A stretch of DNA of 64,000 bases, from contig NC_085923.1 in NCBI RefSeq assembly GCF_035222485.1, positions 558,001-622,000 on the forward strand, read 5' to 3'. The notes beneath the pieces are model-generated. The model saw nothing but the letters and a program-made list of their open reading frames with translations, ran no database searches and was not told where the DNA came from. Position numbers and translations under genes: made by a program. Of the stretch, positions 1 through 11,500 are shown one piece after another. Numbering within the stretch: the first letter of the stretch is position 1; the number at the start of each line of letters is the position of its first letter. Origin of the DNA: Podospora pseudoanserina. Its lineage: Eukaryota; Ascomycota; Sordariomycetes; Sordariales; Podosporaceae.

Positions 1-620
1 TGTGGCGGCCCACAGGGCAGAAGCCCTAGGGAGCAACCTGAGTGAATATCCACCGGGAGCAACACCTCCCACAAACGCCACCCTCCGCACGTTGAATCAG
101 CTGTTGAGTTAAGGGGCTTAATTTGTTTGCCTACCCGTACCCACCTAAACGCCAGGTGGATGTGATCGAGAATGTTCGTCTTGCAAAAGGTAGAGACTTT
201 ATCACCGTACATTGCCCCCTACAGAGGTTAGGGTTACATATGGCCCTAATTTTGAGATGTTTAAAAGGCCAAGTTCGGTGCTGGTGGTTTTCTACATGCT
301 GGGCTGCCTGGCAACAGTGATCATATCATAGATGAGGGTCCTAGAGCTGGTAGCTGCCGCCAACATTACTGCGCCAGGCGGAAGGCACCTTCTTTCAATT
401 CTACCTGTGGAAAATTATTTACGGTGGTGATGCACGATTCAGATCACTTGCTGGTGCGTGGCGGGATGAGACAACACTAAATTGCAGAGCCTCACTATAA
501 ATCAAGTTTTCTTTTTGTGTCAGGTTTTCTTGCCTTTCCTTGTATTTACCGCTGAATCACAATCAAAACATCGCACCAATCCTCATCTACCTCATCGCTG
601 CCGACTTGATAGCCCTCAGC
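1..620. other. Left edge, no gene recognised
   Basis: Only short, uncharacteristic open frames occur here and none resembles a known family. The DNA has normal base composition and may hold the promoter of the hypothetical gene that follows, or the tail of a gene that lies off the window. Confidence 0.4.
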
Positions 621-1451
621 ATGAAAGGCAGTTTTTCATTCGCCAGGTACGCACTCGTTCTCTTGGGAGCGCTATCTATCCACATGTGCTGTGACCTGCA
701 ACGCGCGACTTGTCCACACCCAGGTTGTGTGTTTCTCAACACCGAAAAGCCGTGGACCCTCCAGTGCGGCGTTTATCGTGCGAGAGTGAGAGAGAGCCCG
801 GGGAAATGGCCACCATATTCCTACGTGATCTGTCCTAATGGTTTCACGCCTGAGCCGCCCCCGAGAAGGGGGCATCTAGGAGTGACGACTGATTACTGCG
901 AATTCCACAAGAAAGAAGTCTTCCCTCGGCTATTCAAACATCGTTGGATACCTCAGGGCAAGTGCGAGGTGAGGCGGACTATTAACACCTTTGTTTCAGC
1001 CGTCACAGGGGCACTTTCGGCAAGCGAAGACTTAGAACAGGACATGTGGGACCAAGGTCAGAGGGGTATAGACTTCCCCCAGGTTCCATTTGGAAGTGTT
1101 GAGTGGAATCGGCCGGCATCGTCATATCTCTATGAGGAGCCCATCTCACCGCGAACGGTTCCGTCAGTGATAATATCGAACATTGGTCCCGTTACGACTG
1201 GACCAGGAGAGCACCACCATCTCCGTCTTGCACCTCTACAGACTGCACTAGATGATGGGTTCTATTTCGACTTGCCAAAAGAACTTCAAGCGTGCAATCC
1301 GGCTGCAAACGAACAAATGGGCATGGTTGATGGCGCGCAAGTTCACTCTACTCAAGTGCAGAGCAACGCCGCATGCGGAGACTTGGTGGAAGATCTTGGA
1401 CAAGCGCACCCGCCTAGAGTGGAGAAATCCAACGGGGAGGGCTTTGAATGA
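621..1451 (+). CDS. Hypothetical protein, possibly secreted
   Basis: An uninterrupted frame of 276 residues runs from the ATG at 621; upstream in-frame triplets are not ATG, so this start was chosen. The N-terminus (MKGSFSFARYALVLLGALSI) is basic and then hydrophobic, as in a signal peptide or anchor. It is followed by a cysteine-containing stretch with two CP motifs, CPHPGC near residues 30-35 and VICPNGF near 73-79. The C-terminal half is polar and low in hydrophobic residues. I do not recognise the family. A GT lies near 643, so an intron close to the start is possible and the N-terminus could be different. The sequence is a plausible lineage-specific gene but could be a chance frame. Confidence 0.4.
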   Translation: MKGSFSFARYALVLLGALSIHMCCDLQRATCPHPGCVFLNTEKPWTLQCGVYRARVRESPGKWPPYSYVICPNGFTPEPPPRRGHLGVTTDYCEFHKKEVFPRLFKHRWIPQGKCEVRRTINTFVSAVTGALSASEDLEQDMWDQGQRGIDFPQVPFGSVEWNRPASSYLYEEPISPRTVPSVIISNIGPVTTGPGEHHHLRLAPLQTALDDGFYFDLPKELQACNPAANEQMGMVDGAQVHSTQVQSNAACGDLVEDLGQAHPPRVEKSNGEGFE

Positions 1452-2661
1452 TGGGCAATTTCAAATATCCGTGAGGAAGACGAGGAACTGTGGAGAGGAC
1501 TGGGAGCAATAACATCAGGGGACCGTGGCCTGGTTACCTAACACAGCCAGGTTGACATCGAAATGGAAAAGAAAAACACGGAAATGAAAATAACAACTTC
1601 GAAATGGAAGAAAAGAACATGAATATGGAATATAAAAGGATATACGTGGTGGCTATCCGTGTGAGACATGACATCAAGACCCCCGAAAGTCTCGAGAAAG
1701 CCATCCACCACCCACCACCACTCCAAGTGGCATCAGTACCCTAACTCTGTGGAGGCAAAGAGACTTTGGTTGGGGCTTCAAGATCTGCTGGTACCTAAAT
1801 AGATACGAGGTAGATAGCTCCACGTGCAGCTTTCACAATCTGGCAGCTGACATGGAAACAGAGGAAGTACGAACGAGCGGAATTATCGGTCCTCAACATC
1901 TAGTGCAGACTTGGAAAAGAGGAACCGTCGTGAGATCGGCGGCGTTTCACCACGGCATGGTGTCACACGAGATGAGCCTCAAGCGTGTCTGAGGGTCATG
2001 GGGGATATTCTTAGGTAAGTATTGAGATCTCCACATAAAGACCTAACTCACTACACTCATCTAATCCTGCAAGAGAGCTTAACTGGACGGAAGCTCATAT
2101 GCGCGAAGTAAAGTTAGAATAAAAGCAGGCAGGCAGCGTTGAGTTGAGCATGCCTAGTGCATTGCTCTTGTCGTGATGATCACGTTGTCAAGAAAGAGTA
2201 TCTAACGAAAGGGCATTCGAAACTGAGCCTCTAAAAGTTTGACACTTTTAAACGCCTTCGCTACACTCATACCATCTCACTATTCGAACTTAAGGCATTA
2301 AATTTCCTGAAATCTTGCTCTGGAAAGCCACCTGTTAAGCCATGTGGATAAGGTAGTGTTTGAGCGGTGATGATTGGGGTTATCGCTGTGGCTCGATGAA
2401 CGTTTACTTTTACAACTAAAACTTGCTCACGACGCCTCATGATCTCTAGATACATGTAAACTCTTTCTATCCTTTTGTCAAGGTGACTGCCCCCTTTTAT
2501 CCCCGAGTCCATCACGGTTAGGGGTGTGGGTAACAGTGTCCGACACAGTGCCTCCATCTCCCGCACAGTCTTCCCCACACGCTTAATCCGACGTCATTGA
2601 AGTTCATCTGATGCTCGGCAATTCTCACGTACCACACTTATAAGTGTAGGCCAAAGTCATC
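1452..2661. other. Gene-free stretch
   Basis: About 1.2 kb with only short frames in all six readings. Nothing recognisable was found. The last 100-200 bp before 2662 probably contain the promoter of the Nudix gene. Confidence 0.5.
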
Positions 2662-3558
2662 ATGTCTTCAGGAACCAATCCATCAGCCGCGAGAATTGTT
2701 TCCGTGAAACCACTGGTAAGCCTATCCTCATTATCCCATCTGCTGTATCCCATACTACCACCTCCCCTCCTTCTCACATGTCTAACATCTCACTCAGGAA
2801 AACAAAGACGCCCGCTGGCTCAACCTAGTCCAGTGAGCTATTCACTCTCCTCACACTCAACTCAAAGTAATAACCCCAAAATTAGAATAGAATACCTCAC
2901 CCCCGACGGACAAACCCGCCAATGGGAAGCCATCCACCGCACCACCACCCCTAAATCCAGCCCAGGCGGCGTCGACTCTGTCCACATCATCGCCGTCCGC
3001 TCTTGCTCATCAGACCCAAGCAGGAAGGAGATTCTCCTAGAGAAACAATTCCGGCCACCAGCGGGCAAGGTCTGCATCGAGTTCCCCGCCGGACTGGTCG
3101 ATCCCAACGAGAGCATCGAGACGTGTGCGCTGAGAGAGCTGAGAGAGGAGACGGGGTATGTCGGGGAGGTGATGGGCAAGGTTGGGGGGAGTATGGTGAT
3201 GTTTGGATGTGAGTTTCTCTCTTCTAACTGTTGTTATGTGAAGAAGGATACGCTAACATTGAACAGCACCCGCATCTTCGGCGTAGGTTAATTTCTACAA
3301 TATGAATAGACAGAATACTAACAAACACCCAGCGCCAAAACAGTCTTCATCCACGCCACCATCGACACGTGCAAACCAGAAAACCAGACCCCCGTCGCCG
3401 AACTCGAAGACGGCGAGTTCATCGAGCCATTCTGGGTCCCGCTTGCCAGTCTACACTCCCAAATCAGAAGGCTAGCCGAGGAAGGTTTCGCCATTGACAG
3501 CAAAGTTGGGATCTACGCGGAAGGCCTAGAGATGGGACGCTTGCTCAACGGTGCCTAG
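2662..3558 (+). CDS. ADP-ribose pyrophosphatase, Nudix (Ysa1/NUDT5-like)
   Basis: Predicted to hydrolyse ADP-ribose and similar ADP-sugars to AMP and a sugar phosphate. Five exons give an in-frame protein of about 210 residues: 2662-2715, 2798-2832, 2868-3208, 3267-3282, 3333-3558, all with GT-AG introns. The Nudix box is complete: GLVDPNE, seven residues, then RELREETGY, matching G-x5-E-x7-REUxEExGU. Just before it, GKVCIEFPAG is the typical strand and turn of the NUDT5/Ysa1 subfamily, and the downstream EGEF-like segment (ELEDGEFIEPFWVPL) is also typical. The fourth exon is only 16 nt. The start ATG begins MSSGTNPSAARIVSVKPL, which leads straight into the usual DARWLNLV segment after the first intron. 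Confidence 0.88.
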
Positions 3559-3642
3559 ACGCTCACTAATAAGGACCAAAACTATACCCTACTGAATCCA
3601 TTTCATTTTACTGCCATTCATAAACCCTCCTATCTGTCTCAC

Positions 3643-4476
3643 CTAATCCAAAACCGGCTCCTCAATCTCATCCACCAACCCATCCCCCAACTCGACCCTC
3701 TCCTCAAAACTCCACCCCAAACCCCCCTCCTTGGCAGTCCACTCCCTCTCCTGGATCTTCACATTTCCCTCGTCCTCATCCGCAAAATCAAACACCCTGT
3801 AATCGGCATTCATGTACCATCTCCCCGTAACCCCCGCTCGCAAAAACCCCGAATGTGACACGACGATGATCGCCTTTTCTTTTCGTTGTTTCAAATCCCT
3901 GAGAACCTCTTGCCCTCTGGCCATAATGGCTTGTTTAGTGTTGAAATACTTTTTCCCAGACGGGGAGGTTTTGTCGGGATAGACTGGATCAACGTGGTCA
4001 AAGTTTACCTGGGGGAATTCAGACTTTAGAGAGGGGATGGGGGAGCCTGTGTCGCAGGGTTGGGTTGAGTTTTCTGGGGGGAAGTTAGTCATATTGTTGG
4101 GTAATGAAAGAGGAGGGGGCGGGGAATACCTTGCCACCCGGCGTGAGCTTCAAAGGGGATGCCTAAATCGCCAAAGGCTAGGAGGGCTGTCTCGATGGTT
4201 CTGCGCATGGGGCTGACGATGATGAGGCCTACTTCGAGCTCGGGGTTGGGGCCGGTGATTTTGGGGACGAGGTTTTGTTTGAGGGAGTTGCATTGGGAGC
4301 GGCCTAGGACGGAGAGTTCTGGGTCGGGGATGGTGTAGTCTTGTGTTGCTGGGAGGGGTGTTAGTTGAATATGTTCTGATATGATACATCGTAGTATTAG
4401 GAAGATAGAAGGGGCACTTATTGTCAACATTGTGAAGGGCCTGGGCGTGCCGGACTAAGATGATAGTTGGTGGCAT
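3643..4476 (-). CDS. Phosphoglycerate mutase-like (histidine phosphatase) protein
   Basis: A member of the histidine phosphatase superfamily; fungal members of this type are cytosolic and of unknown substrate. Exon 1 starts at the ATG at 4476 and carries the catalytic RHA motif (ILVRHAQALHNV). Exon 2 (ending 4130) has SPMRRTIETA, the second phosphate-binding arginine region. Exon 3 (4073-3643) has the second catalytic histidine in VVSHSGFLR. The exon 2/3 splice (GT at 4129, AG before 4073) is in phase. The exon 1/2 junction is not: the obvious donor (4417) and acceptor (before 4348) leave the reading frame shifted, so either a GC donor near 4415 is used or there is an indel. Three conserved blocks in the right order make the family call firm; the gene's integrity is less sure. 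Confidence 0.75.
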
Positions 4477-4803
4477 GGTGAGTTTACAAATTTAGGTTGC
4501 CAAAGTCAAAGTTGGATGGAAACAAGACAAGTTCAAATATGACTTTGTAGAAGTATCGTTCCATGTCTGTGGCGTAAGGTGAGAGGTTGGGCTTCCTGGA
4601 CCGTGAGTCAGGGGTGAGATGAACACTGTGCTGGCACTTGGCGGTCACCCACGTCAGCACAGTGCGCATCGTTAGAGCGCAAACTGTTTGTGCCAAGCTA
4701 TCGGTGACGGGACGCGCGATTGACCTTTTCTTTTTGCCGGCACAACACGTTCCAGCACCATCATCAAGCCTTCAAGGTTCTCAGCAAGCAATTGACCGTC
4801 ATC
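4477..4803. promoter_or_regulatory. Divergent promoter region
   Basis: A 327-bp spacer lies between the divergently transcribed phosphatase-like gene (minus) and the CTNNBL1 homologue (plus). It must hold both promoters. No specific binding site could be assigned by eye. Confidence 0.5.
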
Positions 4804-6549
4804 ATGCCCAGCAAACGGAAGCTGGATCTTCCCCCGGCTGAAATCTACAAAGCAGCCAAACTCGCCTCCAATGGCTCCCGACATGCTCACGTAGAAGAAG
4901 ACGACGATCTCGAAGCTGGTCCAGCTCCCCCACCAGAAGACGACGATGGTGACTACGGTCCATCAGCGCCACCAGAGGATGACGATGGCGACGACGAAGA
5001 AGGCCGATTCTTTGGCGGCGGGATAACAGAAACAGAAAAAGAAGTCCTCGACTTTATGGATTCCAATCAACAATCCACCGCGTTCGACGCAGGCCCCGAA
5101 ACGATCGACGGCTCCTGGCTCAAGAAAACTGCGCTCTCCTTCGAGAAGAAAATCTCGCGTAACGCCGAGCTCCGCGCCAAATTCGAAAACGACCCCAGCA
5201 AGTTCATCGACTCGGAAGCCGACCTCGACTCGGCAATCAAGTCCCTCTCCATCCTCTCCGACCACCCATCCCTCTACCCCCTCTTCGCCCAGCTCGGCAG
5301 CGCCGCCAGCCTCGTTTCCTTGCTAGCCCACGAAAACACCGACATCGCCATCGATGCAGTAGAGATCCTCTCCGAACTCACAGACCAAGATGTCTCCGCC
5401 TCCGAACCCGACTGGTCCTCCCTCGTCAACGCCTGCCTCGAGGCCGATCTGTTAGGTCTCCTAACCTCCAACTTTTCCCGCCTAGACGAAACCAACGAGT
5501 CCGACCGCGAGGGGGTATACCACGCCCTCTCCCTCCTCGAAAACCTCTCTAGTTCCCCAACCATATGCGACAAACTCGGCTCTGACAAGCCCCTGGTTCA
5601 ATACCTCCTGAACCGCATCTCCACCCCCCAAGAGAAGGAAACCTCCCAAAACAAACAATACTCCGCCGAAATCCTGGCCATCCTCGTCTCCTCCTCCCTT
5701 ACCAACCGGACTTGTCTCGTATCCCTCAACGCGGTGGATATTCTCCTTCAACAGATCGCCCCCTACCGCAAACGCGACCCAGACAAGAGCTCATCATCTT
5801 ACACCCCCGAATTCATCCGCAACTCATTCGAGTGTCTATCCAGTCTTGTCTCCTCTCCCGAAGGGAAAAAAGCCTTTATCGAAGCAGAAGGGGTGGAGCT
5901 CTGTCTCATTATGCTCAAGGACGGGGGCACAAAGATAACCAAACCGTCCTCACTACGACTGCTCGACCACGCATGCGCGTTTTCCCCCGAGATGGCAACC
6001 AAGATTGTGACAGAGGGGGGGTTGAAGACTTTGTTTACGATGTTTATGAAGAATAAGACTTCTATAGGGCAGACAACGGAGCATCTAATCGGGATATTTG
6101 CCTCGATGCTTCGTTTCCTACCAGCCGAGTCCCCTGAACGAATCAGGACGCTGGCAAAGTTTGTCGAGAAAGAGTATGAGAAATTGGAAAAGACGGTGCA
6201 GCTGAGGAGGGAGTACGCTGCCAGGCTGGGGGTGGTGGATGCTGCTATTCAAGAAGAAAATAACACGCTGGATAGGAAAGAGAGGGAGGAAATGGAGGAT
6301 GAGTTCTTCTCCAGGAGGCTAGATGCGGGGTTGTTTTGCCTGCAGAGTATAGATGTTGTTCTTGCCTGGCTCATCGCGGAGGATGATGGCGCTAGGGACA
6401 AAATCAAAGAGTTGTTGGCCGACCGGGATGAGGATCTTGGGGTGTTGAGGAAAACGATACAAGAGCAGATTGAGGGGGTGGATGAAGGGGGCGAGGATGG
6501 GAGGGAGACGAAGGAGATGTTGAGTACGTTGGTCAGATTTTTGGTGTGA
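4804..6549 (+). CDS. CTNNBL1: Beta-catenin-like protein 1 homologue (CTNNBL1)
   Basis: Nuclear armadillo-repeat protein that associates with the Prp19/CDC5L spliceosome complex in animals. A single open exon gives 581 residues from the ATG at 4804, close to the roughly 560 of the human protein. The upstream in-frame codon at 4720 is TTG and was not used. The N-terminus (MPSKRKLDL) has a basic, NLS-like patch, followed by a long acidic DDD/EED stretch around residues 30-65. The family's N-terminal domain follows, from about residue 70, then helical armadillo-like repeats. Near the C-terminus the sequence EEMEDEFFSRRLDAGLFCLQ and the following DVVLAWLIAEDD are characteristic of this family. No intron was detected. 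Confidence 0.88.
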   Translation: MPSKRKLDLPPAEIYKAAKLASNGSRHAHVEEDDDLEAGPAPPPEDDDGDYGPSAPPEDDDGDDEEGRFFGGGITETEKEVLDFMDSNQQSTAFDAGPETIDGSWLKKTALSFEKKISRNAELRAKFENDPSKFIDSEADLDSAIKSLSILSDHPSLYPLFAQLGSAASLVSLLAHENTDIAIDAVEILSELTDQDVSASEPDWSSLVNACLEADLLGLLTSNFSRLDETNESDREGVYHALSLLENLSSSPTICDKLGSDKPLVQYLLNRISTPQEKETSQNKQYSAEILAILVSSSLTNRTCLVSLNAVDILLQQIAPYRKRDPDKSSSSYTPEFIRNSFECLSSLVSSPEGKKAFIEAEGVELCLIMLKDGGTKITKPSSLRLLDHACAFSPEMATKIVTEGGLKTLFTMFMKNKTSIGQTTEHLIGIFASMLRFLPAESPERIRTLAKFVEKEYEKLEKTVQLRREYAARLGVVDAAIQEENNTLDRKEREEMEDEFFSRRLDAGLFCLQSIDVVLAWLIAEDDGARDKIKELLADRDEDLGVLRKTIQEQIEGVDEGGEDGRETKEMLSTLVRFLV

Positions 6550-6722
6550 AGTTGTAATAAGAAATTAAGAAACCACACGGGACAGTGGAAAGAATGTAAA
6601 GCGACGGCAAAATGATTATGTGAATCTTAGGTGACTAAACGCCCGCAAAAATAATACACTGCTCCCTCCTTCTATCTTCTGTCAATCCCCTCTCACTTAC
6701 CCCCTGTATCAAGACCACCCCC

Positions 6723-7375
6723 TCAAGCAGCAATAGGCTCCGGCCTGGGGTTAAACACAGCCTCGAGCAGATCATTGATGACCTCGTCCTGGTTCTTCTT
6801 GCCCGCCTCCCTGATCTTGGCGATCTGATCGTCGGCCTCCTTGTTGGCTTCTTCCTCGGCGGCCTTGTTGCCTTGGGTGTGCTGTACTTTCCATTAGCAC
6901 CCAGTCCCCCTCTATTTTCTCTCCAGAAGACAAACCTCGGCCTCAAACTTCTTGTACTCCTCCTCCTTCTTGGCGCGGTAGGCTTCAATCTCCTTTTTGG
7001 CTTCGTCGCGGGCTTCACGGACGCGCTTGGTGCGGTCTGTTTTTTTGTGAGTGGTTGCTCGATCGGGGTGGTGGTATGGGAAGGGGACGGGAACGTACAC
7101 TCGCGAGCTAGACAGGACGGACAGAGGGGTGTTAGCTTTGTTTATGGGATAACAGTCGGGCGGTTGGGGGGGGAATACCCTTTTGCACAATCTTGCTGGC
7201 GTCTCTCTCAGCCTACCAATATGTCAACTACCACGTTATGGAATACATGTTGGCAAAAGGGCGACAAACGTCGAGAAGGGTCTGGATCCCGGCGGAGTTT
7301 TGGGCCGACTGTAGACAGAGCAACCTGTTAGCAACGGTGATGGATGCGACGGGGGGCAATGGCAAGGCAGACCAT
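6723..7375 (-). CDS. VMA10: V-type H+-ATPase subunit G
   Basis: Subunit G of the peripheral stalk that links V1 to Vo in the vacuolar proton pump. Six exons assemble to exactly 345 nt, 114 residues: 7375-7373, 7308-7270, 7212-7179, 7107-7099, 7036-6936, 6881-6723. All introns are GT-AG and every phase closes. The protein reads SAQNSAGIQTLLD, AERDASKIVQKAREYRTKR, then a long charged helix ending in a conserved tail (LLEAVFNPRP), which is the standard Vma10 pattern of one extended coiled-coil. Two exons are unusual: the first carries only the ATG and the fourth is 9 nt long. Yeast Vma10 has the same length. The gene is divergent from PET117. Confidence 0.92.
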
Positions 7376-7406
7376 CTTTAATGTATGGGGTCTGTAGTTA
7401 TCTCAA

Positions 7407-7440
7407 GGTTGGTTGGCTGGTTGGTTGGCTGGTTGGTTGG
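7407..7440 (+). repeat. GGTTGG/GGCTGG short repeat
   Basis: A run of GG doublets separated by TT or CT lies upstream of VMA10, between the two divergent genes. It is a simple repeat with the spacing of a two-tetrad G-quadruplex on the plus strand. A regulatory role is only a guess. Confidence 0.6.
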
Positions 7441-7792
7441 GAAGGACGAAAAAGCGACACTGGCTGGCGTGATTACAGGTCGTGCTGAGTTGATGTCAAT
7501 GTCTAGATAGGTCGATGGATGGATTCAATGCTTTTGTTTCGATGTTGTCGCTGCTGCGCAACCAACAGCAGCTCCCACACCACAGCTCCCCCCGCAAGGC
7601 AGGGATCCAGGGTTCACCCTGCCGCTGACGCTGACGTACGTTTTGCCTGCCGCCAGAACCCAACAAACAGGCGGTCAGAACCGGCAGAATTGATCGCCCT
7701 CTCATCATCCCATGTGTCAATCGCAATGCGACTGACAAATCGATTGGAAATAACCTCTCCCAAAACGAATCGTCACAAAAACAAACCAAAAA

Positions 7793-8137
7793 ATGTCAAA
7801 AGCCTCCAAACTCACCCTCCTGGGAACCTCCCTCTTCGCGCTGGGCACAGTAGTCTTCGTGCACTACCAGCAAAAGGCCGAGCAACAAGTATGTTCATCC
7901 CAAACCTCCAACCTTGATGGCCAGGATAGGTGGTTGACCCGAGAACAGGCCATGCACCAAGGCGTAATCCGCGACATGGAACAACAACGCCTAAAACGCG
8001 AGCGACAAGCCGACTTCGACATGCAGCGCGCCCTCGAGGCCGAGTACAAAAAGGACCAAAGCGTCAGGGACACAACCGCCGAGATGGACCCAGCACTGTC
8101 AAAAAGAGGGGGGTTGAACGTGCCGGTAGCCAGGTAG
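7793..8137 (+). CDS. PET117: Cytochrome c oxidase assembly factor PET117
   Basis: Small mitochondrial inner-membrane protein needed for complex IV assembly. Two exons, 7793-7888 and 7949-8137, joined by a 60-nt GT-AG intron in phase 0, give 94 residues. The N-terminus (MSKASKLTLLGTSLFALG) is basic and then hydrophobic, forming the single membrane segment, followed by VHYQQKAEQQ. After the splice, AMHQGVIRDMEQQRLKRER is the strongly conserved PET117 block. The family is usually 70-110 residues. It starts 417 bp from the VMA10 start codon, on the opposite strand. Confidence 0.9.
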   Translation: MSKASKLTLLGTSLFALGTVVFVHYQQKAEQQVCSSQTSNLDGQDRWLTREQAMHQGVIRDMEQQRLKRERQADFDMQRALEAEYKKDQSVRDTTAEMDPALSKRGGLNVPVAR

Positions 8138-8588
8138 CATTGGTAGTGGTCAAGGGAAGAAAAAAAACACAGAGAGATAGATACCCACGATGGCTTCATG
8201 TATAAAATATGTATCATTACACTTCTCACACATCATCTTACGTACCATATTGTTGGTGCTTATATCTACAAGCAAACAAACAAACGCAAAAGACGAAAAG
8301 ATAATCTCCCCCGCTTCCAGTCTCGCTGTTGCCTCTCAACGCAGAAACGTTGCCGGCTCCTAAACCAAAGCCCACTTCAGAATAATGCCCATCCCTACCT
8401 GGCAGGCTACCTTTTAATGACAAAACCTCTTGCAAAAACGCCAAAAACGTTCCCTTGCCCAAAACGGATGCATGTGAATTTTATTTGTTTTGTTGCTCCC
8501 CTCTTGACGGCTAGCTTGATTGCTGGGTATGGTTGCTTGCCGCCATTCTCAACGAGACACCTTTGCGGTGCCCAACCCTTCAGCGCGA
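8138..8588. other. Convergent intergenic region
   Basis: About 450 bp between the 3' ends of PET117 and RPB2. It should contain both 3' untranslated regions. No gene was seen. Confidence 0.5.
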
Positions 8589-11500
8589 TTAGCGGACCGA
8601 GATACCCGACCTGCTGGTAAACATGCGCGAGGCAATGCCCATCGACATGAGCTCCTGGAAAAGCAGCTTGGCCGCGTACGGCATGTGTACCTGCGCAATC
8701 TTGGTCTTGTTCTTGCAAGGCCGGCATTCGAAGGATTGCTTGGTGAGGTTCCTGGAAAAATCATCGTTAGCATCTTGTTGATGAAAAATAAAAAGGGGGG
8801 ACCTACGCGATAGGCGTCATCAACCCGCAAATTTCGCAAATGTGCACGCGGTACGCATCAGACACCTCAAACAGACGCTCCTTCAAGAACGATGCGGCGC
8901 CGTGGGCAATCATACAATCACGTTCCATTTCTCCGAAACGGAGACCGCCGTCTCTGGCACGACCCTCAACTGGCTGACGGGTCATGATCTGGACCGGCCC
9001 ACGAGCACGCGCGTGGATCTTGTCGTCCACCATGTGTCTGAGACGCTGGTAGTAGGTGGGACCAAAGAAGCACTGGGCCCGGAGTTTGCGTCCAGTGTGG
9101 CCGTGGTACAGGATCTCGAAGCCACGAGACTGGTACCCCTGCTCGCGGAGCAGGTCAGAGACCGAGTCGACCGTCACGTCCGTAAAGGGGGTGGCGTCGC
9201 CTTCCAGGCCCTTAAGTGTGGCCACCTTGGAAAGCAGACACTCGACCAAATGGGCAATGGTCATACGGGACGGAATGGCGTGGGGGTTGATGATGATGTC
9301 TGGCGTGATGCCTTCGGCCGTAAAGGGCATGTCCTCCATCCGATAGGTGAGTCCAATGGTACCTTTTTGCCCGTGGCGAGACGCAAACTTGTCGCCAATC
9401 TGAGGAATCTTGGTTGTCCGCACCCTGACCTTGACGTAGCGCATGCCGTCTTGGTTGGTCGTGAGCACGACCGAGTCCACAATACCACTCTCGGTGCTGC
9501 GAAGAGGCGTCGACGCATCACGCTTGACATGCTGCTGCTGCCGCTGCCCAAGTTCGGCATTGTCAGGGTTGATGGGCGACGTCTTTCCGATGATGATGTC
9601 TTCGCCCGACACACGGATGCCAGGAGCAATAATTCCGTCAGCATCCAGTTTGTCGTACGTCCCGTGTTTCAACCTCAACGTGTCACCGCGGGTTGGCTTC
9701 TCAAACATCTCCACAATATTGATACCCACCCGCTTCTCGCAGTCCGTGTAAGAACGGAAGAACAGACTGCGGAAGATGCCGCGATCAATGCTGCTCTGGT
9801 TCATGACGACGGAATCTTCCTGGTTGTAGCCAGAATAACAGAGGATGGCCACAATGGCGTTCTGACCGGCAGGCAACTCTCGGAACTTGAGGAACTCCAT
9901 GGACCGCGTGGTAGCCAACGGCTTTTGTGGGTAATACAGAATATTGGCCATGGTGTCCATGCGGCGGGAATAGTTGGTAAGGAAGAAGCCCATGGCCTGC
10001 TTACCCATGGCAGACTGATATGTGTTACGGGGCGACTGGTTGTGGTCGGGGAACGGAATGATACTGGCGCAGATACCGAGAAGCATGGCGGGGTGGATTT
10101 CGCAATGCGTGTACATGTGTGTCGTCTTGTTGACCTTGGTGCGGATCCTGTTGTTGCCTTGGCCAGAGGTGGTTTCGATATGGAATCCTAGCTTGGTCAT
10201 GCGGAAATCATCCAGATCCTGAGGGGTCATGCAGATCATAGTGGTTTCTTCCTCCTCGGCGTCCAGGTATTCAATGGCCCCCGATTTAAGGAGACCTTGC
10301 CAACCCCAGTAGTCCGGGTGATACTTGCCAAGTTCCTTGTCCCTTTGGAGCCTGGCAATGTGGTCCTTGTTGAGAATAAGTTGCCCCTTTTCTACGCCGT
10401 GGTTGCCCTTCTCCTCTTGCTCAACAGTGAAGAGCGGTCTCATGACACGGCCGGCATCAGAGAAGATCTTGAACTCGCGCTCGCGAATGTCCCGAACAAG
10501 GGACACTTCGAAACTGATTACGTTCTTCCGCCTCAGATCTTGTACCAACGTGACGAGCTGCTTGGGGTCGTTGTGCACACCCACCCATGTGCCGTTCACA
10601 AACACCTTGGTCGCGTTGGGCGCGCGAAGCGGCTCGTACTCCTCCAAGACATCCATGCCGCGGGCCGTCATGAAGTCGACGATTGGGTCAGCCGGAGTAC
10701 CCACACTCACGTAGCACATCAGAGACAAGTTCTTGACCAGACCGCAAGCCTGTCCCTCAGGCGTCTCGGCTGGGCAGACCAAACCCCAATGGGTGTTGTG
10801 AAGCTGTCTGGGTTTGGCAAGCTTGCCGTCACGCCCGATGGGCGTATTGGTACGTCTCAAATGGGACAGCGTGGAGGCAAAGGTATAACGGTTCAACACC
10901 TGTGACACACCAGCCGTGGAGCTCATGGCCTTCTTCTGATCACCCCAGTTCCCGGTGGCCAACGAGTACTTGAGAGCGTTTGTCAATGTGTTGGCCTTGA
11001 TGCCGAGAGCCAGAGTGAAATGCTTGTTGGTGTCGAGGCAGCGCTTCATGTACCCCATGAGATCCTGTGTCATGCGACGAACAACGCCACGGAAGAGCTT
11101 GGCCAAAAGCGGACCAGCCAAATCCAACCTCTTCTTCCCAAAGTGATCACGGTCGTCAGTATCCCTGCGACCGAGCGCGCATTGAAGAAGCTTGTTGACC
11201 ATGTAGCCCAAGAAGAAGGCTTTCCTCGTTTCACAACCTTCTGTCTGTGAGATGTGGGGCAACATCTCCTTCTGAAGAAGATCCTTCGCGGCCCTGATGC
11301 GGTTCATGCGGTTCTGACCCATATTCCCGTTGCCACGCTTGCCGATAAAGTCCAGAGCAATTTCTCGGTCCTGGATGCAGAAAGCCTCCTCGATGCAAGG
11401 CCGCAAAGCCTCCAGCATCTGTGTGTCCTTGCGATCGTAGCAAATGTGGTTCAGGATATCCTCGTCGGACACAATGCCAAGAGCACGGAAGACGATGGCG

